Origin: Chloroflexota bacterium
GTDB lineage: Bacteria; Chloroflexota; Anaerolineae; UBA1429
Assembly: GCA_012841405.1 (NCBI GenBank)
Contig: DUUT01000073.1
Span: 1 to 64,000 of the forward strand
Direction of reading: 5' to 3'
Length of the DNA: 64,000 nt
Shown in pieces: positions 45,536-55,083 of the stretch. The position numbers were made by a program, and so were the translations under genes. Under the pieces are notes generated by a model. The model had not been told where the DNA came from. It searched no databases and saw only the letters and a program-made list of their open reading frames with translations. The number at the start of each line of letters is the position of its first letter. Position 1 is the first letter of the stretch.

Positions 45536-46423
45536 CTATGCCCCCTGGAGCACCTTGTGCGGCCTCCACAGGCCGCTCTCGGGATCATAGCGCACCAGCG
45601 CGAGGAGCTGTCCATCCGGATCCAGGACCGCTGCCTCTGAGCCCTCCCCATCCACCGACAGCGACGCCGGTTGGCCGTGCGTCAGGCGATGGGTGGCGGC
45701 GCTATCGGCCGTTGCCTGGGGTAGGTGCTGCACGGCCACGCGCGCGTCGTACAGGCGCTCACGCCAGGCGCCCGTCTCGCGCCGCGCCAGCAGCCACTCG
45801 AGGTCAACGGCGTCCTCCACGGTGAACGCGCCTACCGCCGTGCGCCGCAGCGCCGCCAGATGCGCGCCCACGCCAACGGCCTGGCCCACATCGTGAGCGA
45901 GCGCCCGCACATAGGTACCCTTGGAGCAGTGGATGCGCACCGTGAGGTCGGGTGGGCTCCAGCGCTCCACGACGAGGCTATAGACCTCGACGCGGCGCGC
46001 AGCGCGCTCTACCGTGACCCCGCGCCGCGCCAGCCGATAGAGCGGCTGCCCCTTGCGCTTGAGCGCCGAGTACATCGGCGGTACCTGGTCGATCGCGCCG
46101 GTGAACCGCGGCAGCTGGGCCTCAATCTGGGCGCGATCGAGCCCGTCGATGGGGCGCCGCTCCTCCACCTCACCGTCGGCGTCCCACGTCGTCGTCGTGA
46201 CGCCAAAGCGAATCGTCGCCTGGTAGCGCTTGTCGGCGCCGGCCAGGTACTCGATCAAGCGAGTGGCCTTGCCAAGGCACACCACCAGCACACCGGTGGC
46301 CATCGGGTCCAGCGTGCCGGCATGCCCGACGCGCACCTTGGGCACCAGCCGCCGCACCCGGGCGACGACGTCATGAGAGGTGAGCCCCGTGGGTTTGTCG
46401 ATGTTGAGGATCCCCGCGTTCAT
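45536..46423 (-). CDS. truB: tRNA pseudouridine(55) synthase
   Basis: 295 aa; MNAGILNIDKPTGLTSHDVVARVRRL, VGHAGTLDPMATGVLVVCLGKATR. Confidence 0.97.
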   Translation of the reverse strand: MNAGILNIDKPTGLTSHDVVARVRRLVPKVRVGHAGTLDPMATGVLVVCLGKATRLIEYLAGADKRYQATIRFGVTTTTWDADGEVEERRPIDGLDRAQIEAQLPRFTGAIDQVPPMYSALKRKGQPLYRLARRGVTVERAARRVEVYSLVVERWSPPDLTVRIHCSKGTYVRALAHDVGQAVGVGAHLAALRRTAVGAFTVEDAVDLEWLLARRETGAWRERLYDARVAVQHLPQATADSAATHRLTHGQPASLSVDGEGSEAAVLDPDGQLLALVRYDPESGLWRPHKVLQGA

Positions 46424-46512
46424 CCTTTACGCCCTTGATGGCAGCCCCACCGGCCCGCAAGACGCAGAGAACGCAGTCGGATGCAACGTGAGCCCTGGGC
46501 GCGCATCGTTCG

Positions 46513-47547
46513 CTACGCTCCAGAGTGGCCCGCGTCGTCCACACCCCTCCGCGTTCCCCCCCCCGCGGCTGTGGTTTTTTCGGTCATCGATTGGCGCAGG
46601 GCGTTCAGCACCAGCGCCTGCGCCTCTGGCAGGGAGGCCTCCAGGAGGCACCCCGCCGCCTGCCGATGCCCACCGCCGCCGAGGGACAGCGCCACGGCGG
46701 CCACGTCCACCCGCGGAGCGGAACGCAGGCTCACGTCGACAACGCCGGGGCGCAGCTCGCGGAACACGACGGCCACCTCGGCGTCGCGCACGGTGCTCAG
46801 CAGATTAGAGAGGCCTTCCGTCGCCGACGGCGCTGCGCCGACGCGCTCCAGATCCTCCTGGGACACACTCACCCAGATGACGCCATCCTCCAGGTGCACG
46901 TCCGACAGGGCGAGCCCCCAAACGCGCAGCATCGTGGATGACCGGCTGCGGAATACCGCATCCATGATGTCGCCCAGCGATGCGCCCGCGTTCACCAGCG
47001 TCACGGCCGTCTGCAGCGCATGCGCGTCGGTCGATCGCGTGCGAAAGCCGCGGGTATCGGTAATCAGCCCCGTCAGCAGGCAGGTGGCGATGACGTCATC
47101 CAGGGGGATTCCCATGGTGGTGACGAGCTCGAGCACCAACTGACACGTCGCCGCCCGTTCCTCGACCCAGTTCACATCACCATAGCGCAGGTTGGTGGTG
47201 TGGTGGTCGATCACCACCAGCGGCACCTCGTGGCGTGCGTCCTCCGGATAGATGGCGCCGATACGCGCCGTGTCGCTGGTGTCCACCACCACCATGACGT
47301 CCTCGTCCACGCGCCACCGCGCGACGAACTCCTCGCTCCCCGGCAGGAAGCGCAGGCTCGCCGGCACCTCGTCGGCGCAGGCCACGGTGCAGAGCGTACC
47401 GCGCCGGCGCAGCGCCCACGCCAGCCCCAAGGCCGAGCCTATGGCATCGCCATCCGGCTCGATGTGGGCGACGATGAGCACGCGCTCAGCGCCCTCAAGA
47501 AGCGTCTGAATCTGCTCCCTCGCCCCGCTCATCATCCGTCTGCTCAC
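46513..47547 (-). CDS. nrnA: DHH/DHHA1 phosphoesterase (bifunctional oligoribonuclease/pAp phosphatase NrnA-like)
   Basis: 344 aa; VLIVAHIEPDGDAIGSALGLAWAL, VVIDHHTTN, C-terminal GGGGHRQAAGC. Confidence 0.88.
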   Translation of the reverse strand: MSRRMMSGAREQIQTLLEGAERVLIVAHIEPDGDAIGSALGLAWALRRRGTLCTVACADEVPASLRFLPGSEEFVARWRVDEDVMVVVDTSDTARIGAIYPEDARHEVPLVVIDHHTTNLRYGDVNWVEERAATCQLVLELVTTMGIPLDDVIATCLLTGLITDTRGFRTRSTDAHALQTAVTLVNAGASLGDIMDAVFRSRSSTMLRVWGLALSDVHLEDGVIWVSVSQEDLERVGAAPSATEGLSNLLSTVRDAEVAVVFRELRPGVVDVSLRSAPRVDVAAVALSLGGGGHRQAAGCLLEASLPEAQALVLNALRQSMTEKTTAAGGGTRRGVDDAGHSGA

Positions 47548-47893
47548 TCTCGGTGATATCCCTGAGGATCGCCTCGATCCGCTCTCCGTGCTGCCACGAG
47601 TTGTCCACGCGAAACTCGAGCTCGGGGGTGAAGCGCCAGTGCAGCGACTGTCCCAGCCGCTGCCGCAGGAAGGGCTTGGCGCTCTCCAGGCCCGCCAGGC
47701 CCTCGTGCAGCGCCTCCTCCCCCTCGTAACAGGACACGTAAACGCGTGCGATACGCCGATCCGCCGTCAGCTCGACGTCGGTGATGATAACATCCGCCAC
47801 CCGTGGGTCGCGCACGGCATTCCGCAACAGCAGGGTGAGCTCTTGTTGGATAAACACACCCGCTCGCTCTCGACGATAGGGCTTTTTCATCAC
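47495..47893 (-). CDS. rbfA: 30S ribosome-binding factor
   Basis: 132 aa; AGVFIQQELTLLLRNAVRDPRVADVIITDVELTADRRIARVYVS, TPELEFRVDNS. Confidence 0.93.
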   Translation of the reverse strand: MMKKPYRRERAGVFIQQELTLLLRNAVRDPRVADVIITDVELTADRRIARVYVSCYEGEEALHEGLAGLESAKPFLRQRLGQSLHWRFTPELEFRVDNSWQHGERIEAILRDITESEQTDDERGEGADSDAS

Positions 47894-47917
47894 GAACCTC
47901 GCCGGTAAAGCGACAAC

Positions 47918-49933
47918 CTACTTGACCTGTTCGCGCGTATAGAATTCGAGGATGTCGTCCGGCTGCACGTCGTTAAAGCCGTCGATCCCCACACCGCACT
48001 CCATGCCGGTCGACACCTCGCGGACGTCCTCGGTGTAGCGCTTGAGCGAGCTCACGCGTCCCTCGTGGAGGATCTGGTCGCCGCGCCGCACGCGCACCTG
48101 CGCGTTGCGCAGCGCCTTGCCCTCGGTCACCTGCGCTCCGGCAACCTTGCCCACACGCGGGATACTAAAGACCTCACGGACGATGGCCTTGCCCTGCTCC
48201 ACGTTCACGTACTCGGGAGCGAGCATGCCCGTCAGTGCCAGTTGCACATCCTCGATGAGGCGGTAGATCACCTCGTAGGTCTTGATGCTGACGTGCTCCG
48301 CCTCGGCCAGCCGTTGAGCCGATGGCTCGACCCCGACATTAAAGCCGAGGATAATCGCCTGGGAGGCCACGGCCAGCATCACATCCGACTCGGCGACGTT
48401 GCCGACGCCCTCATGGATAAACTTGACCCGCAAGTCGCCGACGTCCAGCTTGTCCAACGAGTTCCGGATCGGCTCCAGGCTGCCCTGGACATCCGCTTTG
48501 AGGATGAGGTTCAGCGACTGCACGGCGCCCTCCTGGGCGCGCTCATAGATCTGGTCCAGCGTCAACCCGCTCACGGGCTGCGCCTCGGCCTGCTGCGCAG
48601 CCTGGGCACGCTCCTCGGCGCGAGCGCGCGCCTCGCGCTCGCTCGGCAGCACCTCAAAGATGTCCCCTGCCTCGGGGACGTCCCGCAAGCCAATCACGAC
48701 CACCGGCGTCGAGGGGCCCGCGCGACGGATCCGCCGTCCCTGATAGTCCGTCATGGCGCGAATCTTGCCATAGGTGTGGCCCACCAGCAGCGCATCGCCG
48801 GTGTTCAGCACGCCGTCCTGCACCAGCAGCGTGGCGGTGGACCCGCGCGAGCGGTCGAGACGCCCTTCGATGACCACGCCCTGGGCAGGCCCCTTGGGCT
48901 TGGCCTTGAGTTCGGCCAGCTCTGCCACCAGCAGGATCATCTCCAGCAGCGTGTCGATGCCCGTCTTTTGCTTGGCCGAGACGGGCACACAGATGACATC
49001 GCCGCCCCAATCCTCGACCACCAGGCCGACATCCGCGAGCTGCTGCTTCACAAAGTCGGGGTTGGCGGTGGCCAGGTCGATCTTGTTCAGCGCCACGATG
49101 ATGGGCACCTGCGCCGCGCGAGCGTGGTCAATCGCCTCGCGCGTCTGCGGCTGGACCCCATCATCCGCCGCGACGACGAGCACGGCAATATCCGTCACGC
49201 TGGCGCCTCGGGCCCGCATCGCCGTAAACGCCTCGTGGCCGGGCGTATCCAAAAAGGTGACCTGCCGCTCTCCAACCGGCACCTGGTAGGCACCGATGTG
49301 CTGGGTGATGCCCCCCGCCTCTTGTGCCTGCACGTGCGTGGCACGGATGGCGTCCAACAGCGACGTCTTGCCGTGGTCCACGTGGCCGAGCACCGTCACC
49401 ACCGGTGGGCGCTCACGCAGCTCTTTTTGCTCCTCGGCAGTGTACTCGCGTCGACGCACTGCCGGAGTCTCGACCTCCTCCGGCTCCTCAGGCTCCGGAA
49501 CCTCCATCTCTTTGACGGTGTAGCCCATATCCTCAGCGACGATCGCCGCCGTATCATAGTCGATGAGCTGGTTGATGTTGGCCATGATGCCCGCGTTCAT
49601 CAGTTCCTTGATGAGATCGATCGGGCTGCGCCCCATGGCATCGGCCAGATCACGCACGGTAATCGCTTCGGGGAGCTCGAGTTCCTTGGGTGCGGCGCGA
49701 GAGGGCTCGGGTTGCCGCTGCGCAGGGGCCACGCGCTGCTGATCCCGTGCGGGCGCGGTGCTTCCGCCGCCAGGACGCGATCCCCGCTGCCCGCCACCGC
49801 CTCGCGATCGATTGCCACTCGGGCGAGCCCCCGATCGGGGCCCGCGTCCCCCGCCGGAGCGCGCCTGCAAGGCGCCAGATGAAGCGCCCTTGGCGCGATA
49901 CGCGCTCTTCTTACGGTTGTTGCGTATGTTCAT
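47918..49933 (-). CDS. infB: translation initiation factor IF-2
   Basis: [41 protein letters not shown] at 49933. Confidence 0.97.
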   Translation of the reverse strand: MNIRNNRKKSAYRAKGASSGALQARSGGGRGPRSGARPSGNRSRGGGGQRGSRPGGGSTAPARDQQRVAPAQRQPEPSRAAPKELELPEAITVRDLADAMGRSPIDLIKELMNAGIMANINQLIDYDTAAIVAEDMGYTVKEMEVPEPEEPEEVETPAVRRREYTAEEQKELRERPPVVTVLGHVDHGKTSLLDAIRATHVQAQEAGGITQHIGAYQVPVGERQVTFLDTPGHEAFTAMRARGASVTDIAVLVVAADDGVQPQTREAIDHARAAQVPIIVALNKIDLATANPDFVKQQLADVGLVVEDWGGDVICVPVSAKQKTGIDTLLEMILLVAELAELKAKPKGPAQGVVIEGRLDRSRGSTATLLVQDGVLNTGDALLVGHTYGKIRAMTDYQGRRIRRAGPSTPVVVIGLRDVPEAGDIFEVLPSEREARARAEERAQAAQQAEAQPVSGLTLDQIYERAQEGAVQSLNLILKADVQGSLEPIRNSLDKLDVGDLRVKFIHEGVGNVAESDVMLAVASQAIILGFNVGVEPSAQRLAEAEHVSIKTYEVIYRLIEDVQLALTGMLAPEYVNVEQGKAIVREVFSIPRVGKVAGAQVTEGKALRNAQVRVRRGDQILHEGRVSSLKRYTEDVREVSTGMECGVGIDGFNDVQPDDILEFYTREQVK

Positions 49934-50294
49934 AGTGTGCCCCTCTCTCTGTACAGACTTGGCATGAGCCGGCGGGGATCCGTCACAGCCGACACGGCCA
50001 CGCGAGCACCACCGGAGCGCGATACGCCCACGATGACTCGGAAGCCTATCTACCAGTCCTATACGCTTTGGTGTAGAAACCGGGCCAGTTCGTAGCCAGA
50101 CAGCCGTGAGGGGGCTATTCGGGGGAGCAACCAACACCCTGGGGCCTGTGGAACCTGCAAAGGTACCAACTCACAGCGCAACCATGGTAGTTCCCCCCGG
50201 CAACATAGCTGATCCTACGTCTGTGTGGCTTCCCATCCCACTGGTCAACACGATGGTCCTCTGGTTCCGCTCGTGTCGTGCAGAGCGCCTCACG

Positions 50295-50627
50295 CTACTC
50301 TCGCGCCGCCTCTCGCGCCGCATCCGGATCGTCGGGCGGTAGCTCCGCTGTCATGTGCTCCATCGCGTAGGCCTCGATCATGGCTCGGTCCTCAGCGGAT
50401 AGCTCGATCTTGAGCGCACGCTCAAACTGCTTGCGGGCCAGTGCATCCAGCCAGCACTGTCTGCTATCGCACACATAGGAGCCGCGACCCGGCATTTTGC
50501 CCGTCGGATCGATCACCACACGCCCATCGGTCGTACGCACAACCCGATAGAGCTCCCGCTTGGTGAGCACACGCCGACACCCAATGCAGGTGCGTTGGGG
50601 TTGACGCCTCGAGCGTTTAGCAGGCAT
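50295..50627 (-). CDS. rnpM: YlxR/RnpM family nucleic-acid-binding protein
   Basis: 110 aa; RTCIGCRRVLTKRELYRVVRTTDGRVVIDPTGKMPGRGSYVC between nusA and infB. Confidence 0.93.
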   Translation of the reverse strand: MPAKRSRRQPQRTCIGCRRVLTKRELYRVVRTTDGRVVIDPTGKMPGRGSYVCDSRQCWLDALARKQFERALKIELSAEDRAMIEAYAMEHMTAELPPDDPDAAREAARE

Positions 50628-50651
50628 GGTCCTACACCCTATCCAAGAACA

Positions 50652-50700
50652 TGGGTCCGGCCGACGCCCGGCCTTGCGGCGGGCTGTGCGGCCGGACCCA
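50652..50700 (-). repeat. long compound hairpin in nusA-rnpM spacer
   Basis: TGGGTCCGGCCG (50652-50663) / CGGCCGGACCCA (50689-50700), perfect 12 bp, with inner GCCCG (50666-50670)/CGGGC (50680-50684). Confidence 0.75.
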
Positions 50701-50705
50701 CGGTG

Positions 50706-52295
50706 TTAGCTCCAATCCTCGTCGTCTTCCCATGCGCCGCGGCGGCTCGGCTTGCGCTTCTTGCGGGCCACCACACGGCCCAGGCGCTCGTCATACTCGA
50801 GGATGCGCTGCCGCCCCTTCTTGTCACGCGAACGACGGCGCTCCTCCTCTTCGTCGTCTTCCTCCTCGAACACAGGCGGGGGAGCCTCCCAGCCTTCGGG
50901 CGCGGCGAGCTCGGGCTCGTCCTCCTCTGCCGGGGCTGTGGCCTGCGCCTCCTCGGCCTCTTTGGCATATTCGACGTCTTCGCCCTCTGCCACCGCCGCC
51001 TCGCCCGCGAGCGGAGCGTCCTCAGCCTCGGAAGCCTCTACGGCCTCGTCCTCGGGCCGAGTCTCCTCAGACTCGAGCGCCTCCTCCGGCGCCCACGCGT
51101 CCACGGGCAGGTCGCCCGCCTCGAGCTCGATATCCTCGTCCTCGAGCCCCGCCTCCGCCGCTGCCAACAGCTCGGCCGCAGCGCGACGGGCCTCCTCACG
51201 CGCCTCCGCGCGCTGGGCGGCCTCGAGGGCCTCCGCAGCGAGCCGCTCCGCCTCCTCGGCGGCTTCGGTCTCGCTGCGGATGTCAATCCGCCAGCCCGTC
51301 AGCTTGGCCGCCAACCGTGCATTCTGCCCCTCACGGCCAATGGCCAGGGACAGCGACCGATCCGGCACGACGACCTTGGCCGTCTTTTCTTCCTCGTTCA
51401 GGTAGACCGAGACGACCTTGGCCGGGCTGAGGGCATTGGCGATGAACTCCTGGACGTCCGCCGCCCAGGGAACAACATCGATTTTCTCACCACTCAGTTC
51501 GTTGACAATGTTCTGGATACGCACGCCGCGCATCCCCACGCACGATCCCACGGGATCGACGCCGGGCTGAAGGGCAGCCACGGCCACCTTGGACCGCGAC
51601 CCCGCCTCCCGCGCAATCGCCTTGACCTCGACGGCCCCATTAAAGATCTCGGGGACCTCGAGCTCCAGCAGGCGCCGCAGCAATCCGCGATGCGTACGCG
51701 ACACCGTGATCTGCGGCCCGTGGCCGGTCCGTTCGACCTCGACCACATAGACCCGCAGACGCTGGTTGAAGCGGTACTGCTCGCCAGGAATCTGCTCGGA
51801 GCGAGGCAGTAGAGCCTCCGCCTTGCCCAGGCTCAGCGTGACGTTCTGCGACCGCGAGTCAATGTTGCGAACGACGCCGTTGACGATCTCGCCAGAGCGA
51901 TCGGCGTACTCGAGGTACACCGAGTCGCGCTCCGCCTCACGGATCCGCTGCATAATGACCTGCTTGGCCGTCTGTGCGGCGATGCGGCCAAAGTTGCGCG
52001 GCTTGACCTCGATATCCACAAACTCGCCGATCTCGGCGTCGGGCCGGATCGCGCGGGCCGCATCCAGGGTCATCTCGATGCCATCGTCCTCGACCTCTTC
52101 CACGACCTGCTTCTTGATGAACACACGGGCTTGCCCCGAGTGCGGATCGAGCGTCACGTCGATATTCTGGTTGGCGCCATAGTTGCGCTTGTATGCCGAA
52201 ATCAGGGCAGCCTCGATCGCCTCGAGGATGACCTCGGGTGCGAGGTTGCGGTCTGAACAGAGCTGAGTGATGGCGATCTCGAACTCACTCTTCAT
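50706..52295 (-). CDS. nusA: transcription termination/antitermination factor NusA
   Basis: [71 protein letters not shown]; long acidic C-terminal extension. Confidence 0.96.
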   Translation of the reverse strand: MKSEFEIAITQLCSDRNLAPEVILEAIEAALISAYKRNYGANQNIDVTLDPHSGQARVFIKKQVVEEVEDDGIEMTLDAARAIRPDAEIGEFVDIEVKPRNFGRIAAQTAKQVIMQRIREAERDSVYLEYADRSGEIVNGVVRNIDSRSQNVTLSLGKAEALLPRSEQIPGEQYRFNQRLRVYVVEVERTGHGPQITVSRTHRGLLRRLLELEVPEIFNGAVEVKAIAREAGSRSKVAVAALQPGVDPVGSCVGMRGVRIQNIVNELSGEKIDVVPWAADVQEFIANALSPAKVVSVYLNEEEKTAKVVVPDRSLSLAIGREGQNARLAAKLTGWRIDIRSETEAAEEAERLAAEALEAAQRAEAREEARRAAAELLAAAEAGLEDEDIELEAGDLPVDAWAPEEALESEETRPEDEAVEASEAEDAPLAGEAAVAEGEDVEYAKEAEEAQATAPAEEDEPELAAPEGWEAPPPVFEEEDDEEEERRRSRDKKGRQRILEYDERLGRVVARKKRKPSRRGAWEDDEDWS

Positions 52296-52340
52296 GTAAC
52301 CCGGAAACCTCCTGAATGCAGCCAAGAGCGCCACAATAAG

Positions 52341-52363
52341 AAAAGTGGGGAGCGCCCACTTTT
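52341..52363 (-). terminator. hairpin in nusA 5' leader (possible attenuator/terminator)
   Basis: AAAAGTGGG-GAGCG-CCCACTTTT; on minus strand followed by CTTATT; about 46 nt upstream of nusA ATG. Confidence 0.6.
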
Positions 52364-52385
52364 CGTAAAACAACAGTTCGCTGAG

Positions 52386-52414
52386 AGTATATCACGTCTC
52401 AAGGTGAAAGGCAA
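52386..52414 (-). promoter_or_regulatory. sigma70-like promoter for nusA operon
   Basis: Minus strand TTGCCT (52414-52409), 17-nt spacer, TATACT (52391-52386). Confidence 0.65.
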
Positions 52415-52419
52415 GTGAC

Positions 52420-52446
52420 GGCGGGCCACGCATAACGTGGCCCGCC
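52420..52446 (-). terminator. proS terminator hairpin
   Basis: GGCGGGCCACG-CATAA-CGTGGCCCGCC, 11-bp stem just after proS stop. Confidence 0.65.
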
Positions 52447-52451
52447 CGGCG

Positions 52452-54182
52452 TCACGCCTCGGCCGGCATGGCCGGGTCCGCCCTGAGCGTCGCGTCGATC
52501 GCCGCTTCCACCTCATCCGCAGGCACGAGGCGACGATCCGCCTCCCACCGTGCCTTGAGCTCGAACTGCTGGTTGGCCAGCGTGCGACGGCTCACCGTCA
52601 CACGGACGGGAATGCCGATCAGATCGGCGTCGTTGAACTTGACGCCGGCGCTCTCGGCCCGGTCATCGTAGAGCACCTCATAGCCGCCGCGCCGCAACCG
52701 CTCATACAGCGCATCCGCGGCCGCCGATACCTCCCCATCGTTGCTGCCCAACGACACGATGTGCACCTGGAACGGCGCCACGCTCGTCGGCCAGATGATC
52801 CCCTTGTCATCGTGGTGCTGCTCGATGATGCAGGCCAACAGGCGCCCGGTGCCGATACCATAGGAGCCCATCACGACGGGACGGGCCACACCGTCGCGGT
52901 CCAAAAAGTCGGCCCCCACCGCCGTGCTGTAGGTGGTACCCAGCTTGAAGAGGTGGCCGACCTCAATCCCACGGGAGAGCGTCAGCAACTCACCACAGTT
53001 GACGCAGCGATCCCCTTCGCGAGCCAGGGCAATGTCGCCCACGGCCTCCACCGCAAAGTCGCGGGGGTAGTTCACGTTGCGGTAGTGGTAGCCCGCCTCA
53101 TTGGCGCCCGCCACCGCGTTGTTCACGGTAGTGATCGAGTCATCGGCGATGACACGCACCCCAGAGAGGCCGATGGGTGAGGCATACCCCGCCACGATAC
53201 CGGCGGCCTGCAGCTCTTCGTCCGTGGAGGGGTGCAGCTCTTCGCCGCCCACCATGTTGGCCAACTTGGTGGGGTTGACGTCCAGGTCACCGCGGATCAC
53301 GGCAAAGATCACCTCCCCCGCCGAGGTGCTGTAGAACACGGCCTTGTACGTCTGCCGCGTCTCGACGCCGAGAAGCGCCGCCACCGCCTCGATGGTGGTC
53401 GTGCCCGGCGTGGCGACCTTTTCCAGGGGAGCCTCCACCTCACGGGGCCCTTCGCCCTTGACAAACACGGCCTTTTCCGCGTTGGCCGCATAGCGACAGT
53501 GCGGGCAGAGCACCAGAGTGTCCTCCCCCGCTGCGGTCACGACCATGAACTCGTGCGATACCGACCCGCCCATGATGCCCGTATCCGCCTCGACGGCAAG
53601 CGCCTCGACACCACAGCGGGCGAAAATCCTCTCGTACGCCCGATAGATGCTCGGGTAAAAGGCGTCCAGGCTCTCAAAGTCGGCATGAAAGCTGTAGGCG
53701 TCCTTCATGATGAACTCGCGGACGCGCACCAGCCCCCCCCGCGAGCGCGGCTCATCGCGGAACTTGGTCTGAATCTGGTACATCATCTGGGGGAGCTGGC
53801 GGTACGAGTTGATCTCCTGACGCGCCAGATCCGTGGCCACTTCCTCATGGGTCATGGCCAGCACCATGTCGTGGTTCCCACGATCCTTAAAACGCACCAA
53901 TGCCGGGCCGGGCGCCGGCGCGTCGTACCTGCCCGTAGCGCGCCAGATATCCGCCGGGTGCACCACCGGCATCAACAACTCTTGGCCATCGATGGCGTCC
54001 ATCTCCTCACGCATGATCTGCTCAATCTTGCGCAGGACACGCCAACCGATCGGCAGATAGCTATAGATCCCCGCCGCCAACTGGCGGATCAGCCCGGCGC
54101 GCAGCGAGAGCTGATGACTGACCAGCTCGGCGTCCGAGGGGTTTTCGCGCAACGTACGGCCAAAGAGGGTCGAAAAGCGCAT
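52452..54182 (-). CDS. proS: proline--tRNA ligase
   Basis: MRFSTLFGRTLRENPSDAELVSHQLSLRAGLIRQLAAGIYSYLPIGWRVLRKIEQIMREEMD, MTHEEVATDLARQEINSYRQLPQMMYQIQTKFRDEPRSRGGLVRVREFIMKDAYSFH. Confidence 0.97.
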   Translation of the reverse strand: MRFSTLFGRTLRENPSDAELVSHQLSLRAGLIRQLAAGIYSYLPIGWRVLRKIEQIMREEMDAIDGQELLMPVVHPADIWRATGRYDAPAPGPALVRFKDRGNHDMVLAMTHEEVATDLARQEINSYRQLPQMMYQIQTKFRDEPRSRGGLVRVREFIMKDAYSFHADFESLDAFYPSIYRAYERIFARCGVEALAVEADTGIMGGSVSHEFMVVTAAGEDTLVLCPHCRYAANAEKAVFVKGEGPREVEAPLEKVATPGTTTIEAVAALLGVETRQTYKAVFYSTSAGEVIFAVIRGDLDVNPTKLANMVGGEELHPSTDEELQAAGIVAGYASPIGLSGVRVIADDSITTVNNAVAGANEAGYHYRNVNYPRDFAVEAVGDIALAREGDRCVNCGELLTLSRGIEVGHLFKLGTTYSTAVGADFLDRDGVARPVVMGSYGIGTGRLLACIIEQHHDDKGIIWPTSVAPFQVHIVSLGSNDGEVSAAADALYERLRRGGYEVLYDDRAESAGVKFNDADLIGIPVRVTVSRRTLANQQFELKARWEADRRLVPADEVEAAIDATLRADPAMPAEA

Positions 54183-54307
54183 GAACGGCCTCCTCACTGG
54201 GTGCGGTGTGACACCCGAGTATACAGCATCCCCGCTGCGGCGCAACTTGACCCCACCCCTTAGGAACCATACCATGGATACCAGCCGGCTGCATCCAGGA
54301 GGTTGCC

Positions 54308-54949
54308 ATGATCGTCCGCACCCTCGAGGTGGGCATGTTGCGCACCAACTGCTACCTCGTGGTCTCAGAGGCCTCGCACGAGTCCGCCATCATCGATCCC
54401 GGTGGTGACGCTGCCGCCATCCTCGACGCCCTCGATGCGCTGGGCGCGACGGCGCAGGTGATCCTGCTCACCCACTACCACTTTGACCATATCATGGCGG
54501 TACCTGACCTCGTGCGCCAGACGGGGGCCCCGGTGGCGATCCACGAAGCCGAGGCGGAGCTGCTGGCCCGGCCACCGACCCTCTTTCGCCTGGCCCAACC
54601 CGACACACCGCGCCTTACGGCCGATCGGCTCTTGCGTGATGGCGACACCATCACGATCGGCGCCGACACGCTGCGCGTGCTGCACACGCCGGGGCACTCT
54701 CCTGGGGGTGTCTCCTACTATGCGGCGGAGGAGGGGGTCGTCTTTGTTGGGGATGCCCTCTTTGCCGAGGGCGTGGGGCGCACCGACTTTCCGGGCAGCA
54801 GCGGCGCCCAGCTCGTGCGCAGCATCCGCGAGCGCCTGTTCACCCTGCCCGATGATACCGTCGTCTATCCGGGGCACGGCCCTGCGACGACCATCGGCCA
54901 CGAGCGGCGCGCCAACCCATGGGTGGGTGATCGCCGGGGGGCATACTAG
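54308..54949 (+). CDS. MBL-fold metallohydrolase (glyoxalase II-like)
   Basis: 213 aa; LLTHYHFDHIMAVPDL, TPGHSPGGVSYYAAEEGVVFVGDALFAEGVGRTDFPG, YPGHGPATTIGHE. Confidence 0.93.
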   Translation: MIVRTLEVGMLRTNCYLVVSEASHESAIIDPGGDAAAILDALDALGATAQVILLTHYHFDHIMAVPDLVRQTGAPVAIHEAEAELLARPPTLFRLAQPDTPRLTADRLLRDGDTITIGADTLRVLHTPGHSPGGVSYYAAEEGVVFVGDALFAEGVGRTDFPGSSGAQLVRSIRERLFTLPDDTVVYPGHGPATTIGHERRANPWVGDRRGAY

Positions 54950-55083
54950 GCCGTGTCTCAAGAATGCACCCGACGGAGGAACGATGTCGCCCCGCGCGTA
55001 CGCGGGGGGCCTCGACGCCCATCGCCAAGGTTTCTTGCCACGCTCAGAACGGCGCTGTGGCCCTCTTTTCACACACTACCTAG
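54946..55083 (+). repeat. MITE-like element, copy 3 (138 bp)
   Basis: CTAGGCCGTGTCTCAAGAATGCACCC ... GCTGTGGCCCTCTTTTCACACACTACCTAG, fills the whole gap between two convergent stop codons. Confidence 0.85.

Noticed and set aside
48065-49882. 605-aa plus-strand ORF opposite infB
   Set aside because: Antisense shadow of IF-2; no domain-like sequence.
50100-50342. Riboswitch (SAM-I, TPP or glycine) or 78-aa plus-strand ORF in the rnpM-infB gap
   Set aside because: Only fragments of the consensus cores (e.g. CCGGCAAC, GGTACCAAC, GGAACCTG) occur, not in the required order; the ORF has no recognisable homology. Left as an unexplained leader.
54961-55072. Small ORFs translating the MITE-like repeats (e.g. 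...AYARGD..PPSGAFLRHGL)
   Set aside because: Similar peptides appear wherever the repeat occurs; they reflect the shared DNA repeat and lack consistent start sites or Shine-Dalgarno sequences.
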